A stretch of 64,000 nucleotides of DNA from Roseateles puraquae (lineage in GTDB: Bacteria; Pseudomonadota; Gammaproteobacteria; Burkholderiales; Burkholderiaceae_C), in the NCBI RefSeq assembly GCF_002205845.1, contig NZ_NISI01000001.1, positions 1,426,001 to 1,490,000 of the forward strand. Direction: 5' to 3'. Below are positions 1-9,262 of the stretch, one piece after another. The notes beneath the pieces are model-generated. The model was not told the DNA's origin and did not search any database. It was given only the letters and a program-made list of their open reading frames with translations. A program made the translations under genes and the position numbers. Position 1 is the first letter of the stretch. The number at the start of each line of letters is the position of its first letter.

Positions 1-145
1 CGGGGTGTTGCTTCATCACAACGCAACCGATCAGGACCAAGGGATTGGAACAGAAGGATTTTAGGGCGGCGCCCACGAAGCGCGCCCTTCGCGTGGAACC
101 GGCCTGTGCCGGGATTGCCCCAGCGACAACCCCGGAACAGCCAGC

Positions 146-1546
146 GTGACCGTTTTCCAGCAACGTATCCAGCAGCATCTGAAGCAACTCCAGGCCGGCG
201 TCCAGCGCGCCGAGGCCTTTGCCGCCCGCCACCCGCGCGCCCTGACGGCGACCGTGGTCGGCACGCTGAGCTGCTTCGCCGTGACGGCCTTCGGCATTGC
301 GCCGCTCGCGCCTGATGCGGCCGACCTGCCCAAGCGCACGGTGGTCCAGACCGTCGCTGCGCCCAGCATTGAAGACCAACTCGAAGAGCTTGCCGCCCAC
401 AGCATTGGCCTGACCCGCGCCGAGGCGACCCGCTCCAGCGACACCCCCGACACCCTGCTCAAGCGCGCTGGCGCCTTCGACCCCGCCGCTGCCGCCTTCC
501 TGCGCACCGACCCCCTGGCCCGCCGCATCTTCCAGGGCCGCGCCGGCAAGATGGTGCACCTCACCGCCGACTCGTCCGGCACGGTGCAAAAGATCATCGT
601 GCGCTTCCCGGCCGAAAAGGCCGAGCAGCAAGGCACCCACTTCACCCGGCTGACCATCGCCCGCGACGGCAGCCGCTTCACCGCGCGCACCGAGACGGCG
701 CCGCTGCAGGCCCAAGTGGCCCTGGGCAGCGGCACCATCCGCAGCTCGCTGTTCGCCGCCACCGACGACGCCAACATTCCCGACGCCATCGCCTCCCAGA
801 TGGCCGACATGTTCTCCGGCGACATCGACTTCCACCGCGAACTGCGCAAGGGCGACCGCTTCAGCATCGTCTACGAGACGCTCACCGCCGACGGCGAACC
901 CATCACCTGGGACGGTGGCGTCGGCCGCCTGCTGGCGGGCGAGTTCACCAACAACGGCCGCACCTATTCGGCGGTGTGGTTCAAGGACAGCGTGACCGGC
1001 AAGGGCAGCTTCTACGGCTTCGACGGCCAGAGCAAGCGCCGCGCCTTCCTGGCCAGCCCGATGGAGTTCTCGCGCATCACCAGCGGCTTCGCGATGCGCT
1101 TCCATCCCATCATGCAGACCTGGCGCCAGCACAACGGTGTCGACTACGGCGCCCCCATTGGCACCGCTGTGCGCACGGTGGGCGACGGCGTGGTGGAAGT
1201 GGCAGGCTGGCAGAACGGCTTTGGCAACGTCGTGCAAGTGCGCCACAGCGGTGACCGCACCACGGTCTATGCCCACCTGAGCCGCATCGACGTCAAGAAG
1301 GGCCAGCGCATCGAGCAGGGCCAGCGCATCGGCGCGGTCGGCATGACGGGCTGGGCCACGGGCCCGCACCTGCATTTCGAGTTCCGCGTCGGTGGCCGCC
1401 ACGTCGACCCGCGCGTCATCGCCCGCGCTTCAGAGGCCGTCACGCTGCCGAGCTACGCCAAGTCGCAGTTCGTGCAGACCGTCGCCAGCGTCAAGACCCA
1501 GCTGGCCGTGGCCCAGACGATGGATGGCGTCTCTGCCGCCGACTGA
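146..1546 (+). CDS. M23 family zinc metallopeptidase (peptidoglycan endopeptidase)
   Basis: Probable cell-envelope endopeptidase that cleaves peptidoglycan cross-links. The 466-residue protein starts at a GTG. It has a short basic N-terminus and one hydrophobic segment at about residues 32-52 (anchor or uncleaved signal). A central region resembles the OapA/NlpD-type domain preceding the catalytic part. The C-terminal LytM/M23 domain carries the zinc ligands in HNGVDYGAP (H329, D333) and HLHFE (catalytic H408, ligand H410), so it should be active rather than a degenerate activator. It overlaps the start of anmK by 23 bp, which suggests co-translation and links two steps of wall turnover. In relatives this pair lies beside tyrS, which would be just upstream of the window. 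Confidence 0.9.
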   Translation: MTVFQQRIQQHLKQLQAGVQRAEAFAARHPRALTATVVGTLSCFAVTAFGIAPLAPDAADLPKRTVVQTVAAPSIEDQLEELAAHSIGLTRAEATRSSDTPDTLLKRAGAFDPAAAAFLRTDPLARRIFQGRAGKMVHLTADSSGTVQKIIVRFPAEKAEQQGTHFTRLTIARDGSRFTARTETAPLQAQVALGSGTIRSSLFAATDDANIPDAIASQMADMFSGDIDFHRELRKGDRFSIVYETLTADGEPITWDGGVGRLLAGEFTNNGRTYSAVWFKDSVTGKGSFYGFDGQSKRRAFLASPMEFSRITSGFAMRFHPIMQTWRQHNGVDYGAPIGTAVRTVGDGVVEVAGWQNGFGNVVQVRHSGDRTTVYAHLSRIDVKKGQRIEQGQRIGAVGMTGWATGPHLHFEFRVGGRHVDPRVIARASEAVTLPSYAKSQFVQTVASVKTQLAVAQTMDGVSAAD

Positions 1547-2639
1547 CCCTCGCCGGCTCTACGTCGGCCTGATGTCGGGCACGTCGCTCGACGGCACCGA
1601 TGCCGTGCTCTTCGATGCCGGGTCCCGGGCCGTGCTCGGCCATGTGCATGCCCCGTTCCCTGCCGCGCTGCGCGATGAGCTGCTGGCATTGAACGCCCCG
1701 GGCGGCAACGAACTGCACCGCGCCGCCCTCGCGGCCAACGGCGTGGCGCGTGCCTATGCCGACGTCGTGGCCCAACTGCTGGAGCAGACCGGTACGCCGC
1801 GCAGCAGCGTCATCGCCCTGGGCGCCCACGGCCAGACGGTGCGGCATCAGCCCGGCGGCTTCGACGGCTACACGATTCAGCTGCTCAACGGCGCCCTGCT
1901 GGCCGAGCAAGCCCGCATCGCCGTGGTGTGTGACCTGCGCAGCCGGGATATCGCAGCCGGCGGCCAGGGGGCGCCGCTGGTGCCGGCCTTCCACCGCGCA
2001 ATGTTCGACGCGGCAGAGCAGGACGTGGCCGTTCTCAACCTCGGCGGTATCAGCAATCTCAGCCTGCTGCACGCGGACGGCCGCACCGGCGGCTTCGACT
2101 GCGGCCCGGCCAACTGCCTGATGGACGGCTGGATCGCCCAGCACCAGGGCCTGGGCTTCGATGCGGACGGCGCCTGGGCCGCCAGCGGCGAGATCCTGCC
2201 GGACCTGCTGGCAGCGCTGCTCGCCGAACCCTACTTCGCCCTGCCGCCGCCCAAGAGCACGGGTCGCGACCTCTTCCACCTCGGCTGGCTGCAACCGCAT
2301 CTCGCCCCCGACGCGCGCCCCGAGGACGTGCAGGCCACACTGCTGGCCCTGACCGCCCACACCGTGGCAGACGCACTGACGGCCCACATGCCGCAGGCGC
2401 GCCGGCTGATCGCCTGCGGCGGCGGTGCGCGCAACGGTCAACTCATGAAGGCACTGGGCCGGCTCTTGCCCGGCGTGACCCTGGCATCGAGCGCCGACCA
2501 TGGCCTGCCGGTCGATCAGGTCGAGGCCGCCGCCTTCGCCTGGCTGGCCCATCGCTTCATCGAGCGCCAGCCCGGCAATCTGCCCGGCGTGACCGGCGCG
2601 GCCGGGCCGCGCGTGCTCGGCGCCTTGCATCCGGCCTGA
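1524..2639 (+). CDS. anmK: Anhydro-N-acetylmuramic acid kinase
   Basis: Cytosolic ATP-dependent kinase that hydrolyses and phosphorylates 1,6-anhydro-MurNAc to MurNAc-6-phosphate during cell-wall recycling. The 371-residue length fits the family. The signature GLMSGTSLDGTD lies near the N-terminus, followed by GAHGQTVRHQP, LNLGGISN, GPANCLMD and the C-terminal CGGGARN nucleotide-binding segment. The ATG at 1524 was chosen because it places the LYVGLMSGT strand about 11 residues in. Longer in-frame starts would run through the M23 gene in another frame. It overlaps the peptidase gene by 23 bp and ends 12 bp from the convergent MFS gene. Confidence 0.95.
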   Translation: MASLPPTDPRRLYVGLMSGTSLDGTDAVLFDAGSRAVLGHVHAPFPAALRDELLALNAPGGNELHRAALAANGVARAYADVVAQLLEQTGTPRSSVIALGAHGQTVRHQPGGFDGYTIQLLNGALLAEQARIAVVCDLRSRDIAAGGQGAPLVPAFHRAMFDAAEQDVAVLNLGGISNLSLLHADGRTGGFDCGPANCLMDGWIAQHQGLGFDADGAWAASGEILPDLLAALLAEPYFALPPPKSTGRDLFHLGWLQPHLAPDARPEDVQATLLALTAHTVADALTAHMPQARRLIACGGGARNGQLMKALGRLLPGVTLASSADHGLPVDQVEAAAFAWLAHRFIERQPGNLPGVTGAAGPRVLGALHPA

Positions 2640-2651
2640 GCGGTGGCGGCG

Positions 2652-4115
2652 TCAGCCGGCCTCGGGCACGTCCTGCTCCCGACTGCTGCGCATCGCCTGG
2701 CTGTCCGCCTCGGCCAGCTGCCAGAAGATGCCCGCCGAAGCCACCGTGATCAGGGCCATGCAGCCGAAGGTCGCCTGAAAGGCCTGCAGCGTGCGCACAC
2801 CGCCGGCTTCGCTGCCAAAGAACTCAGTGAAGGCCGCCAGCACCGCGCCCGCAGCCGCGACACCCATGCCCATCGCCAGCATCTGCACCATCGACAGCAG
2901 GCTGTTGCCGCTGCTGGCAGCACCGGGCTCGAGGTCTTTCAGCGTCAAGGTGTTCATGGCGGTGAACTGCATGGAGTTGACCGCGCCGAATGCCGCCAAC
3001 TGCAGCAACAGCAACACCAGCGGCTGCTGCGGTGAGGACAACGCGAAGCTGGCCATCGTCAGGCCCACCAGCCCGGTATTGACCACCAGCACCCGCCGAT
3101 AGCCATGGCGCTGGATCAGCGGCGTGGTGATGCGCTTCATGGACATGCTGGCCAGCGCCACCGGCAACATCATCATGCCGGCCTGGGCCGGGGAATAGCC
3201 CATGGTCACCTGCAGCAGCAGTGGGATCAGGAAGGGCATGCAGGAACTGCCCAGCCGCGAGAACAGGTTGCCGATGAGGCCGATGCGCAGCGAGCCGACA
3301 CGGAAGAGCCGCGGCGAGAACAGCGGGTCGGGGCGCCGCAGCGCATGCAGCCAATAGGCCACGAGACTGGCCAGGCCGAAGATCATCAGCACCAGCACCG
3401 AAGCCTGGCGCAGGCCCAGGCCTGAGAGGCCGTCGAGCGCCAGCGACAGCGCCACCATGCCGAAGGCCAGCAGCAGATAACCGGCAAGATCGAAGCGCAC
3501 GCGCGCCACCGCAGGCGGCCGGGGCATCCAGCGCAAGGTCGCGAGCGCACCGAGCAGGCCGACCGGCAGGTTGATCAGGAAGATCCAGTGCCAGGAGGCC
3601 GCCTCCACCAGCCAGCCCCCCAGCGTCGGGCCGATCAGGGGGCCCACCAGCCCCGGAATGGCGACAAAGCTCATCGCCTGCAGAAAGCGCTCCCGCGGGA
3701 AGGTGCGCAGCACCACCAGCCGCCCCACCGGCAGAAGCAAGGCGCCGCCCAGGCCCTGGACCACCCGTGCGGCGACCAGCATCGCCAGGCTCGAAGCCAT
3801 GGCACACAGCACCGACCCGACGACGAACAGCAGGATCGCGCCCACGTAGATGCGGCGGGTACCGAAACGATCAGCCAGCCACCCCGAGGCCGGGATCAAC
3901 ATGGCCATGGCCAGCGAATACGCCACCACGACCGACTGCATGCGCAGCGGGCTTTCGCCCAGGCTGCTCGCCATCGCCGGCAGCGCGGTGTTGACGATGG
4001 TGGCGTCCAGCGTCTGCATGAAGAAGCCCACGGCGACCAGCCACAGCAGGCGCTTCAAGGCGCGCTCTTGTTCGGGGTCGAGCGGGACGGCGGGCGAAGT
4101 CGGTACGGAAGCCAT
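2652..4115 (-). CDS. MFS multidrug exporter, DHA2 (14-TM, EmrB/MdtD-like) family
   Basis: Inner-membrane proton-driven drug exporter. The 487-residue protein has the 14 hydrophobic segments of the DHA2 family. Motif A is in the loop after TM2 (GWLADRFGTRR), motif D1-like residues are in TM1 (LDATIVNTALP), and motif C in TM5 carries the antiporter-type glycines (GLVGPLIGPTLGG). It most resembles E. coli MdtD/YegB in length and motifs. The substrate cannot be predicted. It lies just downstream of the erpA terminator on the same strand, so it probably has its own promoter. Its end nearly touches the convergent anmK. Confidence 0.9.
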   Translation of the reverse strand: MASVPTSPAVPLDPEQERALKRLLWLVAVGFFMQTLDATIVNTALPAMASSLGESPLRMQSVVVAYSLAMAMLIPASGWLADRFGTRRIYVGAILLFVVGSVLCAMASSLAMLVAARVVQGLGGALLLPVGRLVVLRTFPRERFLQAMSFVAIPGLVGPLIGPTLGGWLVEAASWHWIFLINLPVGLLGALATLRWMPRPPAVARVRFDLAGYLLLAFGMVALSLALDGLSGLGLRQASVLVLMIFGLASLVAYWLHALRRPDPLFSPRLFRVGSLRIGLIGNLFSRLGSSCMPFLIPLLLQVTMGYSPAQAGMMMLPVALASMSMKRITTPLIQRHGYRRVLVVNTGLVGLTMASFALSSPQQPLVLLLLQLAAFGAVNSMQFTAMNTLTLKDLEPGAASSGNSLLSMVQMLAMGMGVAAAGAVLAAFTEFFGSEAGGVRTLQAFQATFGCMALITVASAGIFWQLAEADSQAMRSSREQDVPEAG

Positions 4116-4122
4116 GGCGCGG

Positions 4123-4150
4123 AAAAGAAAAAGCCGCCCGAAGGCGGCTT
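4123..4150 (-). terminator. Rho-independent terminator of erpA
   Basis: Read leftward, an 8-bp stem AAGCCGCC/GGCGGCTT with a TTCG tetraloop (4131-4150) is followed by a T-rich tract (4123-4130). It lies 39 bp past the erpA stop and just ahead of the MFS start. Confidence 0.85.
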
Positions 4151-4188
4151 GTGCAGGTGCGGGTCAGCGCAGGCGCGACATCAGGGTC

Positions 4189-4551
4189 TCAGACCGAGAA
4201 GCTGGAGCCGCAACCGCAGGTGGTGGTGGCGTTCGGGTTCTTGATGACGAACTGCGCGCCCTGCAGGTCTTCCTTGTAGTCGATCTCGGCGCCCATCAGG
4301 TACTGCAGGCTCATGGAGTCGATCAGCAGCGTCACGCCGTTCTTCTGCATCTGGGTGTCATCGTCGTTGACGGCCTCGTCGAAGGTGAAGCCGTACTGGA
4401 AGCCGGAGCAGCCGCCGCCCTGGACGAACACGCGCAGCTTCAGGTCCGGGTTGCCTTCTTCGGCCACCAGGTCGCGCACCTTGTCGGCGGCGCTGTCGGT
4501 GAACACCAGGGGCACGGGGATGTCGGTCGGGGTCTCAAGCACGGCGCTCAT
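4189..4551 (-). CDS. erpA: Iron-sulfur cluster insertion protein ErpA
   Basis: A-type carrier that delivers [4Fe-4S] clusters to apo-enzymes, including those of isoprenoid synthesis and respiration. The 120-residue protein has the three conserved cysteines of the HesB/IscA fold: one in [11 protein letters not shown] (about residue 68) and two in the C-terminal CGCGSSFSV. The N-terminal extension is short, as in other betaproteobacterial ErpA proteins. It follows rpsI on the same strand but has its own intergenic region with a terminator on each side, so it is likely a separate transcript. This ribosomal-protein/ErpA order is usual in Burkholderiales. Confidence 0.96.
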   Translation of the reverse strand: MSAVLETPTDIPVPLVFTDSAADKVRDLVAEEGNPDLKLRVFVQGGGCSGFQYGFTFDEAVNDDDTQMQKNGVTLLIDSMSLQYLMGAEIDYKEDLQGAQFVIKNPNATTTCGCGSSFSV

Positions 4552-4602
4552 GGCGGGGCTCCTGTGGAACGGGTCGAAAACGAATGTGGGGATTGTCGGC
4601 CC

Positions 4603-4633
4603 AAAAACAAAAGGCCGCGTGAAGCGGCCTTTT
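4603..4633 (-). terminator. Rho-independent terminator downstream of rpsI
   Basis: Perfect 10-bp stem AAAAGGCCGC/GCGGCCTTTT around a 5-nt loop (4609-4633), with further A residues at 4603-4608 giving a T-tract in the leftward direction. It lies 38 bp after the rpsI stop. Confidence 0.85.
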
Positions 4634-4670
4634 GATGTAGGGGCATCGCGAACAATGCCCGGGGCGAAGA

Positions 4671-5063
4671 TCAGCGCTTGCTGAACTGCTTGCGACGACG
4701 GGCGCCGTGCAGACCGACCTTCTTACGCTCGACTTCACGCGCGTCACGCGTGACGAAGCCGGCGCGGCTCAGTTCGGGCTTCAGGGCGGCGTCGTAGTCG
4801 ATCAGCGCGCGGGTGATGCCCAGGCGCAGGGCGCCGGCTTGGCCGGATTCGCCGCCACCGTGGACGTTCACCTTGATGTCGAAGGCCTCACCGTTGTTCG
4901 TCAGCAGCAGGGGCTGCTTGGCGATCATGATGGAGGTCTGACGGCCGAAGTAGGTCTCGATGGACTTGCCGTTGACGATGATCTGGCCCGTGCCCTTCTT
5001 GATGAAGACGCGAGCGACCGACGACTTGCGACGGCCGGTACCGTAATTCCAGTTTCCGATCAT
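4671..5063 (-). CDS. rpsI: 30S ribosomal protein S9
   Basis: Small-subunit ribosomal protein whose C-terminal tail reaches the P-site tRNA. The 130 residues start with [18 protein letters not shown], contain GRQTS and [19 protein letters not shown], and end in the diagnostic basic tail RRKQFSKR. It lies 9 bp downstream of rplM in the classical rplM-rpsI operon. Confidence 0.98.
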   Translation of the reverse strand: MIGNWNYGTGRRKSSVARVFIKKGTGQIIVNGKSIETYFGRQTSIMIAKQPLLLTNNGEAFDIKVNVHGGGESGQAGALRLGITRALIDYDAALKPELSRAGFVTRDAREVERKKVGLHGARRRKQFSKR

Positions 5064-5072
5064 GGCCGTTCC

Positions 5073-5501
5073 TTAGATCTCGAGAGCCTTGGGCTGCTGA
5101 GCGGTGTGCGGGTGCGTGGGACCTGCGTAGACCTTCAGCTTCTTGACCATGGCGTAACCCAGCGGGCCCTTGGGCAGCATGCCCTTGACGGCCTTCTCCA
5201 GCGCGCGGCCGGGGTGCTTGGCTTGCATGTCCTTGAACTTCGTGGCGTAGATGCCGCCAGGGAAGCCGCTGTGACGGTAGTACACCTTGTCGGTGGCCTT
5301 GTTGCCGGTCACACGGAGCTTGTCGGCATTGACGATGACGATGAAATCACCGGTGTCGACGTGAGGCGTGTAGATGGCCTTGTGCTTGCCGCGCAAACGG
5401 AGTGCCACTTCGCTGGCAACACGTCCGAGCACCTTGTCGGTGGCGTCAATCACAAACCACTCGTGCGTCACTTCGGCCGGCTTGGCGCTGAAGGTCTTCA
5501 T
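5073..5501 (-). CDS. rplM: 50S ribosomal protein L13
   Basis: Early-assembly large-subunit ribosomal protein. Starting at the ATG at 5501 gives 142 residues, the standard bacterial length, beginning [15 protein letters not shown]. An upstream in-frame ATG would add 11 unrelated residues and is not favoured. Family landmarks are [33 protein letters not shown] and the ending [12 protein letters not shown]. It is the first gene of the rplM-rpsI operon, with a leader of about 150 bp. Confidence 0.98.
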   Translation of the reverse strand: MKTFSAKPAEVTHEWFVIDATDKVLGRVASEVALRLRGKHKAIYTPHVDTGDFIVIVNADKLRVTGNKATDKVYYRHSGFPGGIYATKFKDMQAKHPGRALEKAVKGMLPKGPLGYAMVKKLKVYAGPTHPHTAQQPKALEI

Positions 5502-5653
5502 GAGAGTAGCTTTCGCTAGTGCCGGCATCTCCAATCAGACTGGAAACACCGGCGATGGATGGCTGATTTGCTCCCCCGCCTCGGTGCTGTGTCTTGGATG
5601 CACAACCTCTCGACAGGGTTCTTTCCCGCAGCCTTTTGACGGAAAAGCCCGCG

Positions 5654-5682
5654 AGTGTAGCAGCTTGAGCGCTGGTTTGAAA
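5654..5682 (-). promoter_or_regulatory. Candidate sigma-70 promoter of rplM-rpsI
   Basis: On the minus strand a TTTCAA (-35, 5677-5682) is separated by 17 bp from TACACT (-10, 5654-5659), followed by a GC-rich discriminator. It sits about 155 bp upstream of rplM. It was recognised by eye only, and nothing else in the gap scores better. Confidence 0.4.
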
Positions 5683-5735
5683 ACCGCCAAGGCGGTAACC
5701 TCTGCCAGAACGCTGCGGCCTCACGGCTTTCCTCC

Positions 5736-6539
5736 ATGCCCACCCCGACTCCCGCGCCCGCCCCCTTGCCGGACGACGCCGTCACCGGCTGGGATCACGA
5801 GTTGTCGGCGCTCGGCCCCGACCCGAGCCCGCCGCCCCCGCCTGCGCCCAGCCCGGCCACCGGGCCGCTGGCCGGCGCGCGTGCAGCCCTGGAGCGGCTG
5901 TCGACCTGGGTGCCGATCCGCTCGCTGGGCCGGCGGCACCGCCGCCGCATCATCGAACACCTGCTGGCGCTGACGCCCGATGACCGCTACCTGCGCTTCG
6001 GCTACCCGGCCTCCGACGAGCAGATCCGCAAATACGCCCTCAGCATCGACTTCAGCCGCGACGAGGTGCTGGGCATCTTCAACCGCCGGCTGCACCTGAT
6101 CGCACTGGCCCACCTCGCCTACGGCCTGCCCATGCCGGGCGAGCCGCAGCGCACGATGGCGGAGTTCGGCGTGTCGGTGCTGGCGCAATCGCGCAGCCGG
6201 GGCCTGGGGCGGCGCCTGTTCGACGCCGCCGCGCTGCACGCCCGCAACCGGGGCATCGACACGCTGTTCATCCACGCCCTGACCGAAAACCGCCCCATGC
6301 TGCGCATCGCAGCCGCCGCGGGAGCCGTCGTCGAGCATGACGGCGGGGGCGAGTCCGCCGCCTGGCTGCGCCTGCCGCCCGATACCGTCGGCTCCCAGGT
6401 CGAGCAGGCCCTGGAGCGCCATCTGGGCGAGCTGGACTTCCAGTTCAAGCGCCAGGCCCAGGTGATCAGCGGCATCGTCGACGGCGTGGCCGAGGTCAAG
6501 GCGCACTTTGACGCCTCTGGCCGGGCGGCCAAGCAGTAA
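5736..6539 (+). CDS. GNAT family N-acetyltransferase
   Basis: Predicted acetyl-CoA-dependent acyltransferase of unknown substrate, 267 residues. A proline-rich N-terminal stretch (about residues 1-45) is probably disordered. The GNAT core follows, with an acetyl-CoA pyrophosphate-binding loop of the R/Q-x-x-G-x-G/A type in QSRSRGLGRRLF and the downstream ALTENRPMLRIAAAAGA segment typical of motif B. The segment LTPDDRYLRFGYPASDEQIRKY is shared by a GNAT subgroup often found as stand-alone genes in Burkholderiales. It is transcribed divergently from rplM across a 234-bp gap. Confidence 0.8.
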   Translation: MPTPTPAPAPLPDDAVTGWDHELSALGPDPSPPPPPAPSPATGPLAGARAALERLSTWVPIRSLGRRHRRRIIEHLLALTPDDRYLRFGYPASDEQIRKYALSIDFSRDEVLGIFNRRLHLIALAHLAYGLPMPGEPQRTMAEFGVSVLAQSRSRGLGRRLFDAAALHARNRGIDTLFIHALTENRPMLRIAAAAGAVVEHDGGGESAAWLRLPPDTVGSQVEQALERHLGELDFQFKRQAQVISGIVDGVAEVKAHFDASGRAAKQ

Positions 6540-6686
6540 CGCCGCCTTCCACGTGAGTTACCACAAACCCGCCCCCTCATGCCGGGGGAATGGGGGCTAG
6601 CGAGTACTTCATTTTAGGGACGTTGCGCTACATTGGCCCCCCATTGCGCCGAGGGATTGGCGCCGTTGCCCCAACTCCCGAGGGAC

Positions 6687-7598
6687 ATGCCGTACGCCGT
6701 CTATTGGATCGCTGCCCTGGCTGTTTGCGTGCTGGGTCTGGCCGTCAGCCTGATCTGGGCGCTGCGGCGGCCGGCGCGCGCCAACAAGGGCCTGCCGGCG
6801 GAGTGGTCGCTCACGGCTAGGCCGGTGTTCAGCACCGATGAGCGCCGCGTCTTCCGGCTGCTGCGCGAGGCACTCCCCCACCATGTCGTGCTGTCCAAGC
6901 TGCCGTTGGTGCGCTTTTGCCAGCCGACCGAAGCCAAGGAAGTGCGCTACTGGTTCGACCTGCTCGGCGCCGCCCATGTGACCTTTGCCATCTGCAGCCC
7001 CAACGGGCGCGTGCTGGCCGCGATCGACCTCGAAGGCGAGCGCGGCGTGACGCCCCGCAGCCTGCAGATCAAGCAGGCCGTGCTGTCGGCCTGCCGCGTG
7101 CGCTACCTGCGCTGCGCCATGGACCACCTGCCCAGCGTCGCCGAGCTGCAGCTGCTGGTGCCCCAGGGCAGCAACACCCGCGGCCCGCTGCCGGCCCCGG
7201 CCGCCACGGCCAGCCTGAGCCGCCGCCGCCCAGCCCTGACGGAAGAAGACTACGGCAGCGACTGGGGCGGCCTGCCGCAGCCCATGCCGCTGTGGCAGGA
7301 CGCGCGCGTCTTCGCGGGCAGCCAGGATCACTACCGCGAGCCCTACGACGACCGCTACCCGCATCGGCCGGCCCGCAGCGCCCATCTCCCGCCGATGGAC
7401 CCGCATCTGCCGGAGCACCCCGGCCTGCCGCCACAGCCGCAGCGCCGCCAACCGCCCCGCAGCCTCGACACCTCGCGCTACAACCCGCGCAGCCTGCCGG
7501 TGCTGGACGACGCTGACGAAGAAGCCATGATGGACGACATCGTGGGCGTGGTCGTCGACGCGCCGCGCTACGCCACCGAGCGCCCCCGCCGCCGCTGA
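6687..7598 (+). CDS. DUF2726 domain protein with N-terminal membrane anchor
   Basis: Function unknown. The ATG at 6687 was chosen because GAGGGAC lies 5-6 nt upstream and the protein then opens directly into a transmembrane helix (YAVYWIAALAVCVLGLAVSL). Residues about 40-150 match the DUF2726 pattern: ARPVFSTDERRVFRLLREALP, then a segment ending FAICSPNGRVLAAIDLEGE. This fold is thought to be a restriction-endonuclease-like or nucleic-acid-associated module, but no catalytic residues could be assigned here. The C-terminal 120 residues are proline- and arginine-rich and low in complexity. The gene precedes srkA on the same strand with a 43-bp gap. Confidence 0.7.
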   Translation: MPYAVYWIAALAVCVLGLAVSLIWALRRPARANKGLPAEWSLTARPVFSTDERRVFRLLREALPHHVVLSKLPLVRFCQPTEAKEVRYWFDLLGAAHVTFAICSPNGRVLAAIDLEGERGVTPRSLQIKQAVLSACRVRYLRCAMDHLPSVAELQLLVPQGSNTRGPLPAPAATASLSRRRPALTEEDYGSDWGGLPQPMPLWQDARVFAGSQDHYREPYDDRYPHRPARSAHLPPMDPHLPEHPGLPPQPQRRQPPRSLDTSRYNPRSLPVLDDADEEAMMDDIVGVVVDAPRYATERPRRR

Positions 7599-7641
7599 CC
7601 GCGCCAGGGCGGCTGAGCGCCATCCCGGCGACACTCGCCGG

Positions 7642-8700
7642 ATGTCTCACGCCACCCCTGACCTCAGCTTCGGCGACCTCACGCCGGAATTCATGCTCGA
7701 CGCCCTGGACGCCGCCGGTCTGCGCGCGGACGGCCGGCTCATGCAGCTGAATTCCTTCGAGAACCGGGTGCTGATGCTGCATCTGGAGGACGCTCAGTTC
7801 GGCAGCACGGCGGCCGTGGCCAAGTTCTACCGCCCGGGTCGGTGGACCGACGCCCAGATCCTGGAGGAGCACGGCTTTGCCGCCGAACTGGCCGCTGCCG
7901 AGGTCCCCGTGGCCGCGCCCTGGATGCTGGCAGGGGGCTCCACGCTCTTTCATTACCAGGGCCAGCGCCTGGCTGTCACGCCGCGGCAGGGCGGCCGGGG
8001 CCCGGAGCTGGAAGACCCCGAGGTGCTGCGCTGGATCGGCCGCCTGCTGGCGCGGCTGCATGCGGTGGGCCGCCAGCAGCCCTTTGCCGAACGCCTGACC
8101 TGGGCCAGCGCCGCGCCGGCCCAGACCGCGCGCGACTGGCTCATCGACCATGAAGCCATCCCGCCAGAAATTGCTGCCGGCTGGGATGACGCCGCCCAAC
8201 GCTGCATCGCGGCCATCCAGGCTGCGTTCGACAGCCTGCCCGACCTGCAACTCACCCGCCTGCACGGCGACTGCCACCCAGGCAACATCCTCTGGACGCC
8301 CGACCGCGGCCCGCATTTCGTGGACCTGGACGATGCCGTCACCGGCCCGGTCGTGCAGGACCTGTGGATGCTGCTGCCGGGCGATCCCGACGCCGCGCGC
8401 CATCTGCTCAACGCGGTGCTCGACGGTTATGAACAGATCGCCGAGTTCGACGACCGCGAGCTGCGCCTGATCGAGCCGCTGCGCACGATGCGCATGATCC
8501 ACCACAGCGCTTGGCTGGCCCGCCGCTGGGGCGACCCGGCCTTCCCGCTCGCCTTCCCGTGGTTCGGCACGCCCAACTACTGGCACGACCAGGTCGCCAA
8601 GCTGCGCGAACAGCTGGAGGCCATGCGCCCGCGCGATGCCGCCCCCGCGCGGATGCGGGACGAAGACGAGGTGGACTTCGACGGCGACGGCTTCGCCTGA
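7642..8700 (+). CDS. srkA: Stress response serine/threonine kinase SrkA (YihE family)
   Basis: Cytosolic aminoglycoside-phosphotransferase-fold kinase, which in E. coli protects against envelope and redox stress by limiting MazEF-linked death. The 352 residues carry the catalytic loop HGDCHPGNIL (about residue 211) and the metal-binding DLDDAVTGP. The N-terminal SFENRVLML and AVAKFYRPGRW hold the ATP-binding lysine. Length and motif spacing match YihE/RdoA. The partner dsbA, adjacent in enterics, is absent here. Confidence 0.9.
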   Translation: MSHATPDLSFGDLTPEFMLDALDAAGLRADGRLMQLNSFENRVLMLHLEDAQFGSTAAVAKFYRPGRWTDAQILEEHGFAAELAAAEVPVAAPWMLAGGSTLFHYQGQRLAVTPRQGGRGPELEDPEVLRWIGRLLARLHAVGRQQPFAERLTWASAAPAQTARDWLIDHEAIPPEIAAGWDDAAQRCIAAIQAAFDSLPDLQLTRLHGDCHPGNILWTPDRGPHFVDLDDAVTGPVVQDLWMLLPGDPDAARHLLNAVLDGYEQIAEFDDRELRLIEPLRTMRMIHHSAWLARRWGDPAFPLAFPWFGTPNYWHDQVAKLREQLEAMRPRDAAPARMRDEDEVDFDGDGFA

Positions 8701-8719
8701 ACGCCCGCCCGGCTGAGCC

Positions 8720-9106
8720 TCAGCGCCAGGTGGCTGGCGTCTCGTTGGCCAGCACGCGCACGTCGGCGCGGGCGGCTTCGAGCGGGCGGATTTCCATCGT
8801 CAGGCCGAACTGCAGGCAGGGGTTCTCGGCCGCGATGGCGGCGGCCTGGTCGAGCGACTCGGCCACGATGAACCAGTAGCCGCCGACCCATTCCTTGGTC
8901 TCGGCGAAGGGGCCGTCCGTGACCACCCCGCCGCGCCCCACGACGCGCACGCCCGGCTCCAGGCGGCTGCCGGGCTTGAGCCGACCCTGGGCCAGGCCCT
9001 GCTCGTACCAGACATAGAACGCATCGATGGCTCGCTGCACCTCCTCGGGGCGGGCGTCGGGATCCCACTGGCCGCGGGACAGGAGCAGGTAGTCGTTCAA
9101 GGGCAT
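8720..9106 (-). CDS. YCII-related (DGPF-domain) protein
   Basis: Small ferredoxin-like-fold protein of 128 residues with the diagnostic VTDGPFAETKEWVGGYWFI stretch. The family is often fused or linked to ECF sigma factors and PhnB-like proteins, but no sigma factor is present here. The start at 9106 gives MPLNDYLLLSRGQWDPD, the normal beginning of the fold. It is convergent with srkA and divergent from the SOS operon. Biochemical role unknown. Confidence 0.8.
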   Translation of the reverse strand: MPLNDYLLLSRGQWDPDARPEEVQRAIDAFYVWYEQGLAQGRLKPGSRLEPGVRVVGRGGVVTDGPFAETKEWVGGYWFIVAESLDQAAAIAAENPCLQFGLTMEIRPLEAARADVRVLANETPATWR

Positions 9107-9196
9107 GGCGGAGGTCTTTCGTGAAGGCGCAGGGCGGAAACCCCGCGCAGAAGGCCGGCAATGCTGCCGCAATTGGGGTGGATGATCCAGCAAAAG

Positions 9197-9216
9197 TACT
9201 GGATATGCATACAGTA
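9197..9216 (+). promoter_or_regulatory. LexA (SOS) box controlling imuA-imuB-dnaE2
   Basis: The sequence tactggatatgcatacagta is a near-ideal SOS box: CTG-N10-CAG with TA-rich flanks. It lies 46 bp upstream of the imuA start and nothing similar was seen elsewhere in the window. Placement ahead of a mutasome operon fits LexA repression lifted by DNA damage. Confidence 0.9.
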
Positions 9217-9262
9217 TTGTGGTCTCATCCCTCCCCCGGTTTTCTGTTGTCACGACCTGGCC

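Noticed and set aside
61-867. Minus-strand open frame opposite the M23 gene
   Set aside because: It is antisense to the M23 peptidase gene with Ser/Arg-rich noise and no family pattern.
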